Origin: Pontibacter amylolyticus
GTDB lineage: Bacteria > Bacteroidota > Bacteroidia > Cytophagales > Hymenobacteraceae
Length of the DNA: 64,000 bases
NCBI RefSeq assembly: GCF_014638845.1
Contig: NZ_BMFP01000009.1
Span: 62,001-126,000, forward strand
Direction of reading: 5' to 3'
Shown here: positions 34,653 through 43,388 of the stretch, in pieces
How positions within the stretch are numbered: the stretch's first letter is position 1
Layout: each line of letters opens with the position of its first letter
The notes under the pieces: model-generated
What the model was told of the DNA's origin: nothing
Seen by the model: the letters and a program-made list of their open reading frames with translations, nothing else
The model's database searches: none
Position numbers and translations under genes: made by a program

Positions 34653-35510
34653 TCAGGCTGACTCCAGGATCTGGAACAGTTCGTCCAGCTTAGGCGTGAG
34701 GATGATCTCGGTACGGCGGTTTTTCTGACGGGCCTCTTTTGTTTTGGCATTGTCAAGCGGCACGTACAGGCTGCGACCGGAAGGGGTTACGCGGTCAGGC
34801 TGCACCCCGGATTGCGTCAGGATGCGGGTGATCTCGGTGGCGCGGAGCACGCTCAGGTCCCAGTTGTCCTGCATGCCCACGGTGCCACGGGCGATCGGCA
34901 CATCATCCGTATGGCCTTCCACCACTACGTTCACATCCTGCTGCTCTTTGAGTACGGCGGCCAGTTTCTTAAGCGCCTCCACACCTTTCGGGTCCACTTT
35001 GGTAGAGCCGGAGTTGAACAGCAATTGCTCGGCCAGCGACACGTATACCTTGCCATTGCGGATGTTCACGGTCAGGTCTTTGTCGTTGAAGCCAAGCAGG
35101 GCATTGCTCACTTTAGAGCGCAGGGCGTTCACCGCTTTGTCTTTTTCGTCGAGAATGCGCTGCAGTTCGGCCAGGCGCTGCTCGCGGGCTTTGAGGTCGG
35201 CGTTCAGCTTGTCGATCTGCGACTTGCTCATGTTGAGGTTATCGCCCAGTGCCTTGCCCTCTTTCAGGGCCTGCTGCAGGCTTTGCTGGTACTCGGCCTT
35301 CTGTTTTTCCAATTCGGCGCGTTCCTGCTCGAGTTGGGCCTTCTCTTTTTCAAGGGACGACTTTTGCTGCTCCAGGTCAGATTTGTCCAGTTCCAGGGCA
35401 TTTTTGCGCGTCATCAGGTCATCGTATTTCTTTTTGGAAACAACGCAGGATGATAGCGAAAGACTCCCGACCAAAAGGAAGAGGGAAGCTCTGTAGAAAT
35501 TCTTTTTCAT
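34653..35510 (-). CDS. OmpA-family coiled-coil lipoprotein
   Basis: A 285-residue cell-envelope protein. The signal MKKNFYRASLFLLVGSLSLS ends at a lipobox (LSSC, Cys near residue 22) followed by VVSKKK, so retention on the periplasmic face is expected. A heptad-rich region of Lys/Glu/Gln repeats (about residues 30-135) precedes a C-terminal OmpA/MotB peptidoglycan-binding domain: LLFNSGSTKVDPKGVEAL, VEGHTDDVPI, LRATEITRIL and NRRTEIIL. The family bridges outer membrane and wall. First of three minus-strand envelope genes, 43 bases from the next. Confidence 0.9.
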   Translation of the reverse strand: MKKNFYRASLFLLVGSLSLSSCVVSKKKYDDLMTRKNALELDKSDLEQQKSSLEKEKAQLEQERAELEKQKAEYQQSLQQALKEGKALGDNLNMSKSQIDKLNADLKAREQRLAELQRILDEKDKAVNALRSKVSNALLGFNDKDLTVNIRNGKVYVSLAEQLLFNSGSTKVDPKGVEALKKLAAVLKEQQDVNVVVEGHTDDVPIARGTVGMQDNWDLSVLRATEITRILTQSGVQPDRVTPSGRSLYVPLDNAKTKEARQKNRRTEIILTPKLDELFQILESA

Positions 35511-35553
35511 ATCAATCGTTAAGGTTGGATGGTACGTAAGTGTGGTCCTTTGT

Positions 35554-36273
35554 TTAGTTAGCTGGCGCAGGAGCTTCGGTTTCGAGGCGGAACATACCCT
35601 TCGGGTCGGGCATGCGGGCCATTAGGTCTGACAGGAAATTATAATCCAGCGACATGATATTGAGGTCACGGCCGCGGTGGAGGTAATCCCAGGCTTCGGC
35701 GTACTTCTTGTTGTGGAAGTGCACCTGCGCTAAATTGGCCATTGCAAAGGCATTGTTCGGATCCGCCTTCAATGAGCGGTCGAGGAGGGCGGCGGCCTGC
35801 TTCAGGTTCTTCTTCTTTTTGTCTGCGATATACTGTTGCAGATAAGCAGAGCCTATATCAGAAAGCAGGAAAGAATTATTCGGCTGGTATTTCAATGCGC
35901 GGTCAAACATCCCGATCGCATCGCCCACATTGCCTCTGTTGTACTCCGCCACCCCGAAAGCCCAGTAGGTGTTGTAGTTGTCCGGATTGAGGAGCCACGC
36001 CAGGTTGAAGCGGTACACAGCCGTGTCTACCTGCCCTTCGTTCATAAACTCCCAGCCGCGTTCCATAAAAAAGTTGCTGGCCTCCGTGCGGCTTTCAAAG
36101 CTCTTGTCGCAACTGGTCAGGAATTTTTCATCGGCTTTCTGCTCCGCATCTGTTTTGGCTACCTGCCCAAACATGGGGCGCACTTTAGGGGGTAATTCAG
36201 GTTGCTGCTCCTGTGCAAAGGACATGGAGGCGCCCAGTAAAATAGTGGCCGCAGCCAGGAAAATTCTTTTCAT
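35554..36273 (-). CDS. Exported tetratricopeptide-repeat protein A
   Basis: A 239-residue periplasmic protein. Signal peptide MKRIFLAAATILLGASMSFAQ. The remainder consists of TPR helices, most clear in YWAFGVAEYNRGNVGDAIGM and ALLDRSLKADPNNAFAMANL. It resembles the next protein (36360-37073) along its length: AWLLNPDNYNTYWAFG versus AWLMDSTNNEVYWGYG, and EAWDYLHRGRDL versus KAWSYLHKSISK. The two are likely tandem paralogues. Probably a scaffold for envelope complexes; partners unknown. Confidence 0.8.
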   Translation of the reverse strand: MKRIFLAAATILLGASMSFAQEQQPELPPKVRPMFGQVAKTDAEQKADEKFLTSCDKSFESRTEASNFFMERGWEFMNEGQVDTAVYRFNLAWLLNPDNYNTYWAFGVAEYNRGNVGDAIGMFDRALKYQPNNSFLLSDIGSAYLQQYIADKKKKNLKQAAALLDRSLKADPNNAFAMANLAQVHFHNKKYAEAWDYLHRGRDLNIMSLDYNFLSDLMARMPDPKGMFRLETEAPAPAN

Positions 36274-36359
36274 GTGTGATGGTATCAGCTAGGTATGGAA
36301 ATCCTTCCTGGTTTAAATTTACACCACCTGTCTTGAAATTACAAATGCCGTCCTGTCAT

Positions 36360-37073
36360 TTACCTGTATTTCCCGGCCGGGTCCTGCTGCTTCTCCAGCA
36401 GGGCGGCAATGAACGCGGCGTCGGCTATACCTTTGTCTTTGCTGATACTTTTGTGCAGATAACTCCATGCCTTGCCGTATTCCTGCAGATAATAGTAGCT
36501 GATGGCTAACTTGTAATATGCGTCCGCAGCGTCGGGGGAGTAGCGCACGGCACTTTCGAGCAGTTTGCGGCTCTGCACCAGGTCTTCGGGGTTGCTTTCG
36601 GCATAGAAGCGGCCGAGGTGACTGGTGGCCAGGTCGGTGATCAGCCTCGGGTTGTGCTGTTCCTTCTCCAGCGCGTGATAGAGGGCAAACAGCGCTTTGT
36701 CGTAGGCCTTCTGCTGTCCGTACACCAGTCCATAGCCCCAGTATACCTCATTGTTGGTGCTGTCCATCAGCCAGGCCCGCCCGAAAAACTGGCTGGCCGA
36801 GTCCAGCTTCTGTTCATTGAAGGTACGTTTTGCCTGCAGGACATAGTAGGCAGAAGCCGCCTTGCGGGTTTTAAAGCGTTTTGCATCGGTGTCAAGCGCC
36901 TTCTTTTGCCTTTGCTTTTCCGCAGCTGTTAATGTTTTTTTTGCTGGGATGACATCGGCCATGGTAAGTTCTGGTCTTGGAGACTCTCTGTTTTCGGTGA
37001 TGGCGTTCTGGGAGGTACAGGCGGCCATCGAGCCTGCTATCATTAATCCAAAAGCAATAAGGGTACTTCGCAT
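36360..37073 (-). CDS. Tetratricopeptide-repeat lipoprotein B
   Basis: A 237-residue lipoprotein, Cys near residue 19 in GSMAACTSQ, with no acidic export signal after it. The mature part is a TPR array similar to the neighbouring paralogue, beginning KRFKTRKAASAYYVLQAK. It precedes the exported TPR gene on the same strand with 86 bases between. The upstream region 37074-37299 separates it divergently from the toxin-antitoxin pair. Function unknown; anchoring in the membrane distinguishes it from its soluble paralogue. Confidence 0.78.
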   Translation of the reverse strand: MRSTLIAFGLMIAGSMAACTSQNAITENRESPRPELTMADVIPAKKTLTAAEKQRQKKALDTDAKRFKTRKAASAYYVLQAKRTFNEQKLDSASQFFGRAWLMDSTNNEVYWGYGLVYGQQKAYDKALFALYHALEKEQHNPRLITDLATSHLGRFYAESNPEDLVQSRKLLESAVRYSPDAADAYYKLAISYYYLQEYGKAWSYLHKSISKDKGIADAAFIAALLEKQQDPAGKYR

Positions 37074-37254
37074 GCGTAACGCGGGTTGATTCTGGCTTCA
37101 AACGACGCATGTTTTGAAATAGTGCCTATCCCAAAGCCATCTGGTGGAGATTGGATTAATTATCCAGTTTCTCAAAGGTATAGCCCTATTCAATATCGGG
37201 TGTTCGCTGACAAGTTATACCTACGCAGGGTAAGGGATAAAAATATCACGCAAC

Positions 37255-37275
37255 TTGTCGTATAATTTACGACAA
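37255..37275. promoter_or_regulatory. Palindromic operator of the Xre-RES pair
   Basis: TTGTCGTA (37255-37262), 5-base spacer, TACGACAA (37268-37275): a perfect 8-bp inverted repeat. A further partial half site (TGTTCGTAT) follows at about 37277. This fits autoregulation by an Xre antitoxin. Confidence 0.6.
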
Positions 37276-37281
37276 TGTTCG

Positions 37282-37289
37282 TATATTTG
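37282..37289 (+). promoter_or_regulatory. Putative -7 box of the toxin-antitoxin operon
   Basis: TATATTTG matches TANNTTTG, 10 bases before the ATG at 37300 and directly downstream of the palindrome, so a bound repressor would cover the promoter. Confidence 0.5.
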
Positions 37290-37299
37290 ATAAAAGGAA

Positions 37300-37734
37300 A
37301 TGAATATGGGAAAGGCACTAAAAATTAACGGCGGCATAAACTTTAGTCTGTTAGACGACAGGGACGTTTTTATGCTGATCACGACCGTTAGGGAAGGCAT
37401 AAAATATGCCACCTTCCAGAATATCGCCAACAAGATTCCTTTCAGTCTGGGCGAATGGTCGGAGTTTCTGCACTTGTCAGAGCGTACGTTTCAGCGCTAT
37501 AAAAAAGAGCAGCGCAAGTTCGATCCGCTGCATTCCGAGAAAATCCTGGAGATCACCCTGGTCTATAACAAAGGGGTAGAAGTATTTGGCGAAAAAGAAG
37601 ACTTTGATGCCTGGCTGGAGGCCAAAAACGTGGCCCTGGGAGGTATACGCCCAAAAGAACTGCTCGACAGCACCTTCGGCATTGGTCTGCTGCGCGACGA
37701 ACTGACCCGCATTGAACACGGCGTGCTCGCATGA
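37300..37734 (+). CDS. Xre/MbcA/ParS-type antitoxin (DUF2384)
   Basis: A 144-residue antitoxin of the Xre-RES class (alternative start at 37306). The middle part has a helix-turn-helix-like segment LGEWSEFLHLSERTFQRYKK and the C-terminal MbcA/ParS toxin-binding domain: KILEITLVYNKGVEVFGEKEDFDAWL, then GIRPKELLDSTFGIGLLRDELTRIEHGV. The stop overlaps the RES toxin start by 4 bases (ATGA), the usual coupling. Expected to neutralise the toxin and repress its own promoter with the palindrome at 37255-37275. Confidence 0.88.
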   Translation: MNMGKALKINGGINFSLLDDRDVFMLITTVREGIKYATFQNIANKIPFSLGEWSEFLHLSERTFQRYKKEQRKFDPLHSEKILEITLVYNKGVEVFGEKEDFDAWLEAKNVALGGIRPKELLDSTFGIGLLRDELTRIEHGVLA

Positions 37735-38192
37735 TCGTATACCGTCTCAGTAGAAAACTGTATTGCAATGACCTGTCTGGCAAAGGCGCCGAATTGGCGG
37801 GCGGCCGCTGGAACAGCAAAGGCACCGCCGTACTCTACACCAGCGAATCCATTGCGCTGTGCACCGTGGAAATAGCCGTGCACATGCCGCTGGGTATTGT
37901 TCCCAAAGACTACTACCTCGTTACCATCGAACTTCCGGATGATGCCCCCATCGGAGAGGTCCAGGAAAAAGACCTGGTCTCGTCCTGGAAATCATTTCCG
38001 CACAGCAGCGTCACCCAAAAGGTCGGGGACAGCTACGTTAGGGACGGGGTATACCTGATCTTGAAAGTACCCTCCGCTACCGTACAGGGTACGTTCAACT
38101 ACCTGGTTAACCCAAGACACCCAGACTTCAACAAGGTGCGCATCCTCAAAACGGAGCCCTTTGTGTTTGACAAGCGCCTGTTTATCAAATAA
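37731..38192 (+). CDS. RES-domain toxin
   Basis: A 153-residue RES family toxin. The domain pattern GGRWNSKGTAVLYTSESIALCTVEIAVH is clear, with the conserved Arg, Glu and Ser-containing positions, and NYLVNPRHPDFNKVRI near the end. Characterised RES toxins (for example MbcT) degrade NAD+ by an ADP-ribosyltransferase-like fold; the same is inferred here. All key blocks look intact. The convergent beta-CASP gene ends only 7 bases downstream, with no terminator visible between. Confidence 0.88.
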   Translation: MIVYRLSRKLYCNDLSGKGAELAGGRWNSKGTAVLYTSESIALCTVEIAVHMPLGIVPKDYYLVTIELPDDAPIGEVQEKDLVSSWKSFPHSSVTQKVGDSYVRDGVYLILKVPSATVQGTFNYLVNPRHPDFNKVRILKTEPFVFDKRLFIK

Positions 38193-38199
38193 CCCGCTT

Positions 38200-39579
38200 T
38201 TAATGCAGTTCGTAGGTGGTGCCCATTTGAGCAATGATGCAGCCCCAGCCCAGCGTGTCCGTTATCTTCAAGCGGAGGGCCTCCAGCGCCTGGGCTTCGC
38301 CATGGTTCAGAAACACCTGCTGCGGCGCCTTCTTGAAATGGCTGAGCCACCACAGCAGATCGGCCTGGTCGCCGTGCGCAGAAAGGGAGGAGATTTGCTG
38401 TATCTCGGCCTGCACCGGGTAATAATTGCCCTGCATCTTGATCTCGCTGGCGCCGCTGAGCAGCAAACTGCCCCTGGTACCCGGCGCCTGAAATCCCACC
38501 AGCAGCACGGTGTTCTTCGAGTCGCCAATCAGGCGTTGCAGATAGTAAAGCACCCGACCACCCGTTACCATGCCACTGCCTGCAATCACGACCTTCGGAC
38601 CGGGTTTGTCCAGCACTCTAAGTGTCTGGTTAAAATCACGTATCACATGCACATTGTTCATCATGGTGCGGCACTCGACATCGCTCAGACTGTGCCAGTC
38701 GCGGTGGTGCAGGTATAGCTCCGTCACATCAATGCCCATGGGCGTGTCGAGGTAAATGGGAATGTTGGGTATGCTGCGTTCTTCACGCAGGGTGTTCAGT
38801 ATCAGCAGCAGTTCCTGCGCCCGCTCCACCGCAAAACTCGGGATCACCAGCACGCCGCCTTTGGCCAGGGTGTGCTTCACATAGGCCTGCAACTCATCGT
38901 AAGGCGAAGCCTGTTCATGCAGTCTGTCCCCGTAAGTTGACTCCAGCACCAGGTAGTCGGCCTCTCGCACAAAAGCGGGCGGCTCCATCAGCAGCGGTTT
39001 GCGCCGCCCGATATCACCGGAAAACACGATGGTGCGGCCTTTGCATTTCAACTCCACAAAAGCAGAGCCCAGGATATGGCCACTTTTCCGGAAGCAGAAT
39101 TTCATATCCTCATTGATGATCACCCACTCGTTGTCATCATGCGTTTCAAAGAGCGGCATGGTCAGGTCTACGTCCCCGGCGGTATACAGCGGCTTGGCCG
39201 GGTGATGCCTGGAGTAACCTCCCCGGTTGGCTTCCGCGGCATCTTCCTCCTGTATCTTGGCACTGTCGCGCAGAATGATCTCTGTTACATCGCGGGTGGG
39301 CGTAGTGGCGTAGATGGGACCGTTATAGCCGTTTTGCGTGAGCACGGGCAGATAGCCGCAATGATCAAGGTGACCGTGCGTCAGGATAACAGCATCCAGC
39401 TGCTCTACATCCAAGGGCAGTTTCTGCCAGTTGAGCAGGCGCAGTTGCTTTAGTCCCTGGAACAGACCACAGTCGATCAGCAACTGGTGCTTATCTGTTT
39501 TGAGCAGTATTTTGGAACCGGTTACGGTGCCGGCTCCGCCCAGGAAAGTCAGTGTGAATGGAGGAATATCTTGTTGCAT
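38200..39579 (-). CDS. MBL-fold beta-CASP RNA-processing hydrolase
   Basis: A 459-residue metallo-beta-lactamase-fold protein of the CPSF73/RNase J-like beta-CASP class. It carries FLGGAGTVTGSKILLKTD, the metal motif LTHGHLDHCGYLPVL (HxHxDH), HILGSAFVEL, and a beta-CASP block GVLVIPSFAVERAQELL, then VVIAGSGMVTGGRVLYYL and SLSAHGDQADLL. Bacterial members act as RNA nucleases or exonucleases; the exact substrate is unknown. No signal peptide, so cytosolic. Confidence 0.9.
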   Translation of the reverse strand: MQQDIPPFTLTFLGGAGTVTGSKILLKTDKHQLLIDCGLFQGLKQLRLLNWQKLPLDVEQLDAVILTHGHLDHCGYLPVLTQNGYNGPIYATTPTRDVTEIILRDSAKIQEEDAAEANRGGYSRHHPAKPLYTAGDVDLTMPLFETHDDNEWVIINEDMKFCFRKSGHILGSAFVELKCKGRTIVFSGDIGRRKPLLMEPPAFVREADYLVLESTYGDRLHEQASPYDELQAYVKHTLAKGGVLVIPSFAVERAQELLLILNTLREERSIPNIPIYLDTPMGIDVTELYLHHRDWHSLSDVECRTMMNNVHVIRDFNQTLRVLDKPGPKVVIAGSGMVTGGRVLYYLQRLIGDSKNTVLLVGFQAPGTRGSLLLSGASEIKMQGNYYPVQAEIQQISSLSAHGDQADLLWWLSHFKKAPQQVFLNHGEAQALEALRLKITDTLGWGCIIAQMGTTYELH

Positions 39580-39736
39580 CTTTTAGAAGGCTAGTGGGTA
39601 CGCACAAGTTATACAATACTGATATGTTGTATAATGATAAATGTTTCTTTTTCACAATTAAATTAGGGTAGCCTTCCTGTTTGATGCTTAACAGTAAATT
39701 AAAAGAAGCAGCCTGGCAGCTCCACCGCTTTTGCCA

Positions 39737-39744
39737 TATCTTTG
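39737..39744 (+). promoter_or_regulatory. Putative -7 box of the ENPP-like gene
   Basis: TATCTTTG, ending 4 bases before the ATG at 39749. If used, transcription would start at or next to the start codon. Confidence 0.4.
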
Positions 39745-39748
39745 CGCC

Positions 39749-41008
39749 ATGAAACAGATCTTCTTTTTGCTGGTCTGCCTGCTCTGGCAAGGACTGGCAT
39801 TCGCACAAGTAGACACGGTGCAGCGCGTCATCTCTGACAGGTATAACAGCCCGGCGCAACAGGAAAAACCTTATGTGATCCTGATCTCAGCCGACGGATT
39901 CCGCTACGATTACGCCGATAAGTATGACGCTCAATTCCTGAAATCCATGCGGGCGCAAGGTATAGAGGCGGAGTCGATGCTGCCGGCCTTTCCTTCCAAA
40001 ACATTCCCGAACCATTACTCCATCGTGACGGGCCTTTACCCGGCCAGTCATGGCCTGATCAACAATTACTTCTATGACCCGCAACGCAAAGAGCACTACA
40101 CGATGCGCGACCGCAGCAAAGTGGAAGACGGCAGCTGGTATGGCGGCACACCGCTTTGGGTGCTGGCTGAGCAGCAGCAAATGGTAGCAGCCAGCTTTTT
40201 CTGGGTAGGCTCCGAGGCACCGATTCAAGGTATACTGCCTACTTACCATTACCAGTACAGCGAGGTGATGCCGATCGAGCGCCGCATCCAGACGGTAGTA
40301 GACTGGTTGAATCTGCCGGCAGAGAAGCGCCCGCACCTGATCACGTTTTACCTGCCTGAAGTAGACCATGCCGGACACCGCCACGGACCAGATGCGCCAC
40401 AAACCAAACAAGCGGTTCTGGACCTGGACAAGCACATGCAGATACTGACGGCGGCTGTTGCCAAAACAGGCCTGCCCGTAAACTACGTGTTCGTGTCGGA
40501 TCACGGCATGCTTGGAGTTGATACGAAGAATACGCTGCCCATGCCAGCCGCCATTGATACGGCTAAGTTTATGGTATCCGGGGGAGGTATGGTAGTAGAG
40601 TTGCATGCTAAGGATAAGAAAGCCATCAAGCCTACCTACCGCAAACTGAAGAAGGAAGCGAAGGAGTACCAGGTATACACGCGAAAAAAGATGCCCAAAC
40701 ACCTGCATTATGGCGCCAAAGACGACAAGTACGGTCGCGTGGGCGACATCCTGCTGCTGTCAGACGCCCCAAAGGTGTTCCATTTTTCATCCCGTCCGCC
40801 AGCACCTGGCCAGCACGGGTACGACGCCACCAAGGTGAAAGAAATGCACGCCGTCTTTTATGCCTGGGGACCAGCCTTCAAACAGGGGGTGAAAGTCGAC
40901 ACCTTCGAGAACGTAGACGTCTATCCGCTGATTGCCGAGATTCTAGGATTGCCTTATACCCATAAAATTGATGGCAGCAGACACCTGATCGAAAAAGCAC
41001 TGCAGTAA
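39749..41008 (+). CDS. Exported alkaline-phosphatase-fold nucleotide phosphodiesterase (ENPP-like)
   Basis: A 419-residue exported phosphodiesterase. The start at 39749 begins signal peptide MKQIFFLLVCLLWQGLAFAQ. Catalytic blocks are ILISADGFRYDYADKY (metal Asp), FPSKTFPNHYSIVTGLYP (nucleophile Thr), LPEVDHAGHRHGPDA and VSDHGM (metal His and Asp), as in ectonucleotide pyrophosphatase/phosphodiesterases. It hydrolyses nucleotide or phospholipid phosphodiesters in the periplasm; the specific substrate is not deducible. Terminator at 41036-41058. Confidence 0.92.
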   Translation: MKQIFFLLVCLLWQGLAFAQVDTVQRVISDRYNSPAQQEKPYVILISADGFRYDYADKYDAQFLKSMRAQGIEAESMLPAFPSKTFPNHYSIVTGLYPASHGLINNYFYDPQRKEHYTMRDRSKVEDGSWYGGTPLWVLAEQQQMVAASFFWVGSEAPIQGILPTYHYQYSEVMPIERRIQTVVDWLNLPAEKRPHLITFYLPEVDHAGHRHGPDAPQTKQAVLDLDKHMQILTAAVAKTGLPVNYVFVSDHGMLGVDTKNTLPMPAAIDTAKFMVSGGGMVVELHAKDKKAIKPTYRKLKKEAKEYQVYTRKKMPKHLHYGAKDDKYGRVGDILLLSDAPKVFHFSSRPPAPGQHGYDATKVKEMHAVFYAWGPAFKQGVKVDTFENVDVYPLIAEILGLPYTHKIDGSRHLIEKALQ

Positions 41009-41035
41009 TCAAATATACTTAAAGCACGCAAAAAA

Positions 41036-41058
41036 CCCGTTTCTGTTCAGGAAACGGG
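41036..41058. terminator. Bidirectional terminator
   Basis: CCCGTTTC (41036-41043), loop, GAAACGGG (41051-41058), with A-run before and C-TTTT after, between the ENPP-like gene and the convergent beta-barrel gene. Confidence 0.8.
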
Positions 41059-41087
41059 CTTTTATATTTATCTGTGAAGGACGTATT

Positions 41088-41696
41088 TTACATATTGCCT
41101 CGTCCGGGCAGGTAAATTTGAAAACCAACCCCAACCGAAAGTCCGGAGGTGCCGGTGTCGACCGTGATATCGGCGCTGGTACGGGTATAGTTGAGTGTGG
41201 CTTCCAAGGCAATGTTTCGGGCAACGAAGTGCGCGTAGCCTGCCCGTAATCCTAATACAGAACCGAAAATACGGTCGCCGTCGCTGTCTTTCAATGAGCT
41301 GCCGGCAAAACCTGCCAGGGCTTCACCGAACCAGCGGCTGTTAGGAGAGGCTCCTTCCGGAAAATAATAGCGTGCAAATGGTGTTAAACCATAACTGAAG
41401 TTTTCACCGCCATCATAAAACGTAAGGCCAAGTTGAGCCTGCGCCCCAAGCACGGCATTGTCACTGATAAAGTAACCTGCTCTAGGCTCCAGGATAAACT
41501 GGAAAGTTTCCGATTTAAAATTATAGCCAAGTGAGCCCACACTGGCACCCACCAGCCAGTTTCCTTGCCTTACAGATTCATTGGCCACATCAGCCGAAGT
41601 TTGGGGTTTTTCAACATTTAATTCGGTGTCCTGCGCCAGCAGCTTGCCAGTTGAAAACAAGGCGCATAATGTAAATAGTATGTAAAATCTTTTCAT
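41088..41696 (-). CDS. Outer-membrane beta-barrel protein
   Basis: A 202-residue outer-membrane protein. Signal peptide MKRFYILFTLCALFSTGKLLAQ; the mature chain alternates aromatic and glycine-rich strands (LVGASVGSLGYNF, AQLGLTFYDGG, YGLTPFARYYF, YTRTSADITV) and ends SVGVGFQIYLPGRGNM, consistent with an eight-stranded OmpX/OmpW-like barrel. No exact family assigned. Upstream 41697-41991 is AT-rich and holds no gene. Confidence 0.78.
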   Translation of the reverse strand: MKRFYILFTLCALFSTGKLLAQDTELNVEKPQTSADVANESVRQGNWLVGASVGSLGYNFKSETFQFILEPRAGYFISDNAVLGAQAQLGLTFYDGGENFSYGLTPFARYYFPEGASPNSRWFGEALAGFAGSSLKDSDGDRIFGSVLGLRAGYAHFVARNIALEATLNYTRTSADITVDTGTSGLSVGVGFQIYLPGRGNM

Positions 41697-41954
41697 AGGA
41701 GTAGTATTAAAAATCAGTAATTAATTGTACCTAAATTATTAAAGTATAAACATTAATAATAACGCAACTCCATGAGTTTTGTTTAAATCACCTTATATAC
41801 AGATAGTTACATGTAATTAAAACCTATGATCGGAATTGATGTAAATTGGACTCAATTCTTGATCCGTAGTGAAAATCACTAACTATCCAGTTAATGTCAG
41901 CATGAAAAAGGCTAAGGAAAAGCGAGGGGCGATTCAAAAGATTATGACAAGCAA

Positions 41955-41988
41955 AAGGGGCAGACGATACTACTATCGCCTGCCCCTT
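41955..41988 (-). terminator. Terminator of the amidase gene
   Basis: AAGGGGCAGACGATA (41955-41969) pairs with TATCGCCTGCCCCTT (41974-41988) with one mismatch; on the minus strand a T-rich tail follows. Confidence 0.75.
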
Positions 41989-41991
41989 ATT

Positions 41992-43089
41992 TTATTGGGT
42001 TACATAATCAGAGAGTAAACCTTCATAGATCCAGTTTGCGAGCGCCTGCCGGTTGTCTGATATGACAAAGCGACGCTGGTCCTTTACGTTGCGAATATTG
42101 CCCAGCTCGATGAAGACGGTAGGCGGGTGACTATACTTAATGACATAGAGGCTGCTGCGTTGCGTTACATTGCCGGAGTAGTCGCGGTTGGGCTGGTAGC
42201 GCCTGTACTTGTTCGTGAACGTCTGGTGAATGCTCTTGGCCAGTTGCTCACCGTCTTTGCTGTTTTCGTGATGGTAGAAGAACACATCGATGTTCTGGCT
42301 CTCGCTGCGGCTGTCGACGTGGATGGCCAGCATGCGCTGGTAGGCCCCTTTGTGCTTCAGATATAGGCCGTTCACCGCCTCGGTGCGCTGGCGAAGGCGA
42401 GCGCTGTGGTTGAGCGGAATCGGTCTGTTAGGGTAAACCACCTCGTTACGATCCATTTTCAGAATTCCCTCGTCCCGTATACCGTTATCGGGGTCCTGCA
42501 CGATCATGTATACGGTAGCGCCGTGCTCCATCAGCACGCGGGCCAGACGGATGGTCACATCGTAGGCGTATTCATCTTCGGCCAGGTCGTGGTTGCCATA
42601 CTTGCCCACAGCGCCCGGGTCAGGTCCGCCATGGCCGGAGCTTAGGTAGTAGACAGCGCCCTGTAGCTTAGCTGATTTTACTTCCACACGGGAATATTTT
42701 TCACCAAACAGCGGCATCTCGAGCACGCGGGCGGCCACTTTGGCAGGACCAGCGGTTACATCGCTACGCGTTTTACTTTCCACAGGAGCAACCCGGGTAT
42801 TGTCAGTGGCGACGGTGGTGTTCTCTGCTAAAGATGCACCCTCAGGCAAGGTATAAGTTTTGCCCACGATCAGGCCATTGTCTTTTCCGAAGCGGTCCTT
42901 GTTAATCTCCACGAACTTCTGAAGATGCTCCGGAGGATTAAGGCCGTGCCGCCGCAGCAAGGTATAGATTCCGTCGCCGGGCATAGCAACAACTTCCAGG
43001 AGGGAGCTTTGCCCAAACGCAGCAAAAGATGAAAGCGCAAGAAGAAGGGTGAGAATAGAGGTACGCAATGCAATAAGGTTTACCGGCAT
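41992..43089 (-). CDS. N-acetylmuramoyl-L-alanine amidase (Amidase_3) with LysM-like region
   Basis: A 365-residue exported cell-wall amidase that splits the amide between MurNAc and the stem peptide. Signal peptide (ALRTSILTLLLALSSFAAFG). A LysM-like segment (VVAMPGDGIYTLLRRHG, IVGKTYTLPEG) at about 33-85 anchors it to peptidoglycan. The AmiC-type catalytic domain has YYLSSGHGGPDPGAVG with the first zinc His, EDEYAYDVTIRLARVLMEHGA with the Glu, and LAIHVDS with a second His. The following region FIELGNIRNVKDQRRF contains the catalytic Glu. The usual processing or division partners (EnvC/NlpD) are not nearby. Confidence 0.9.
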   Translation of the reverse strand: MPVNLIALRTSILTLLLALSSFAAFGQSSLLEVVAMPGDGIYTLLRRHGLNPPEHLQKFVEINKDRFGKDNGLIVGKTYTLPEGASLAENTTVATDNTRVAPVESKTRSDVTAGPAKVAARVLEMPLFGEKYSRVEVKSAKLQGAVYYLSSGHGGPDPGAVGKYGNHDLAEDEYAYDVTIRLARVLMEHGATVYMIVQDPDNGIRDEGILKMDRNEVVYPNRPIPLNHSARLRQRTEAVNGLYLKHKGAYQRMLAIHVDSRSESQNIDVFFYHHENSKDGEQLAKSIHQTFTNKYRRYQPNRDYSGNVTQRSSLYVIKYSHPPTVFIELGNIRNVKDQRRFVISDNRQALANWIYEGLLSDYVTQ

Positions 43090-43388
43090 ATTTTGTATTT
43101 CCGATATTACTAAAAATGATTGAAGGATAAAAACTATTTTAAGGAGCGAAGTTACCCATACTAATTTTTCAGCTCCTGAGTTTGTTTTTTAACGGGGTGT
43201 ATCTGAAAATATTTCCTGTTTTTTTCCTCCTGAAAAGCCAAAGCAGGCTAAGTGATTCGGTATAAACCGGTTGCGGTGAAAGCTTGCTTTAGTAATTTGA
43301 TGCGGGATTTTTGTTGGCCCAACATGAAGCCTCCGCTGAAACTTAAGTACATCCTACACTATCATAAGTAAATTAACAGGTGCTGGTA

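Noticed and set aside
39887..40708. 273-codon antisense open frame in the ENPP-like gene
   Set aside because: Same reasoning; the plus-strand protein has a signal peptide and full catalytic motifs.
41902..42018. 38-codon open frame overlapping the amidase terminator
   Set aside because: It runs through a terminator hairpin and into the convergent gene; very basic product without likeness to known peptides.
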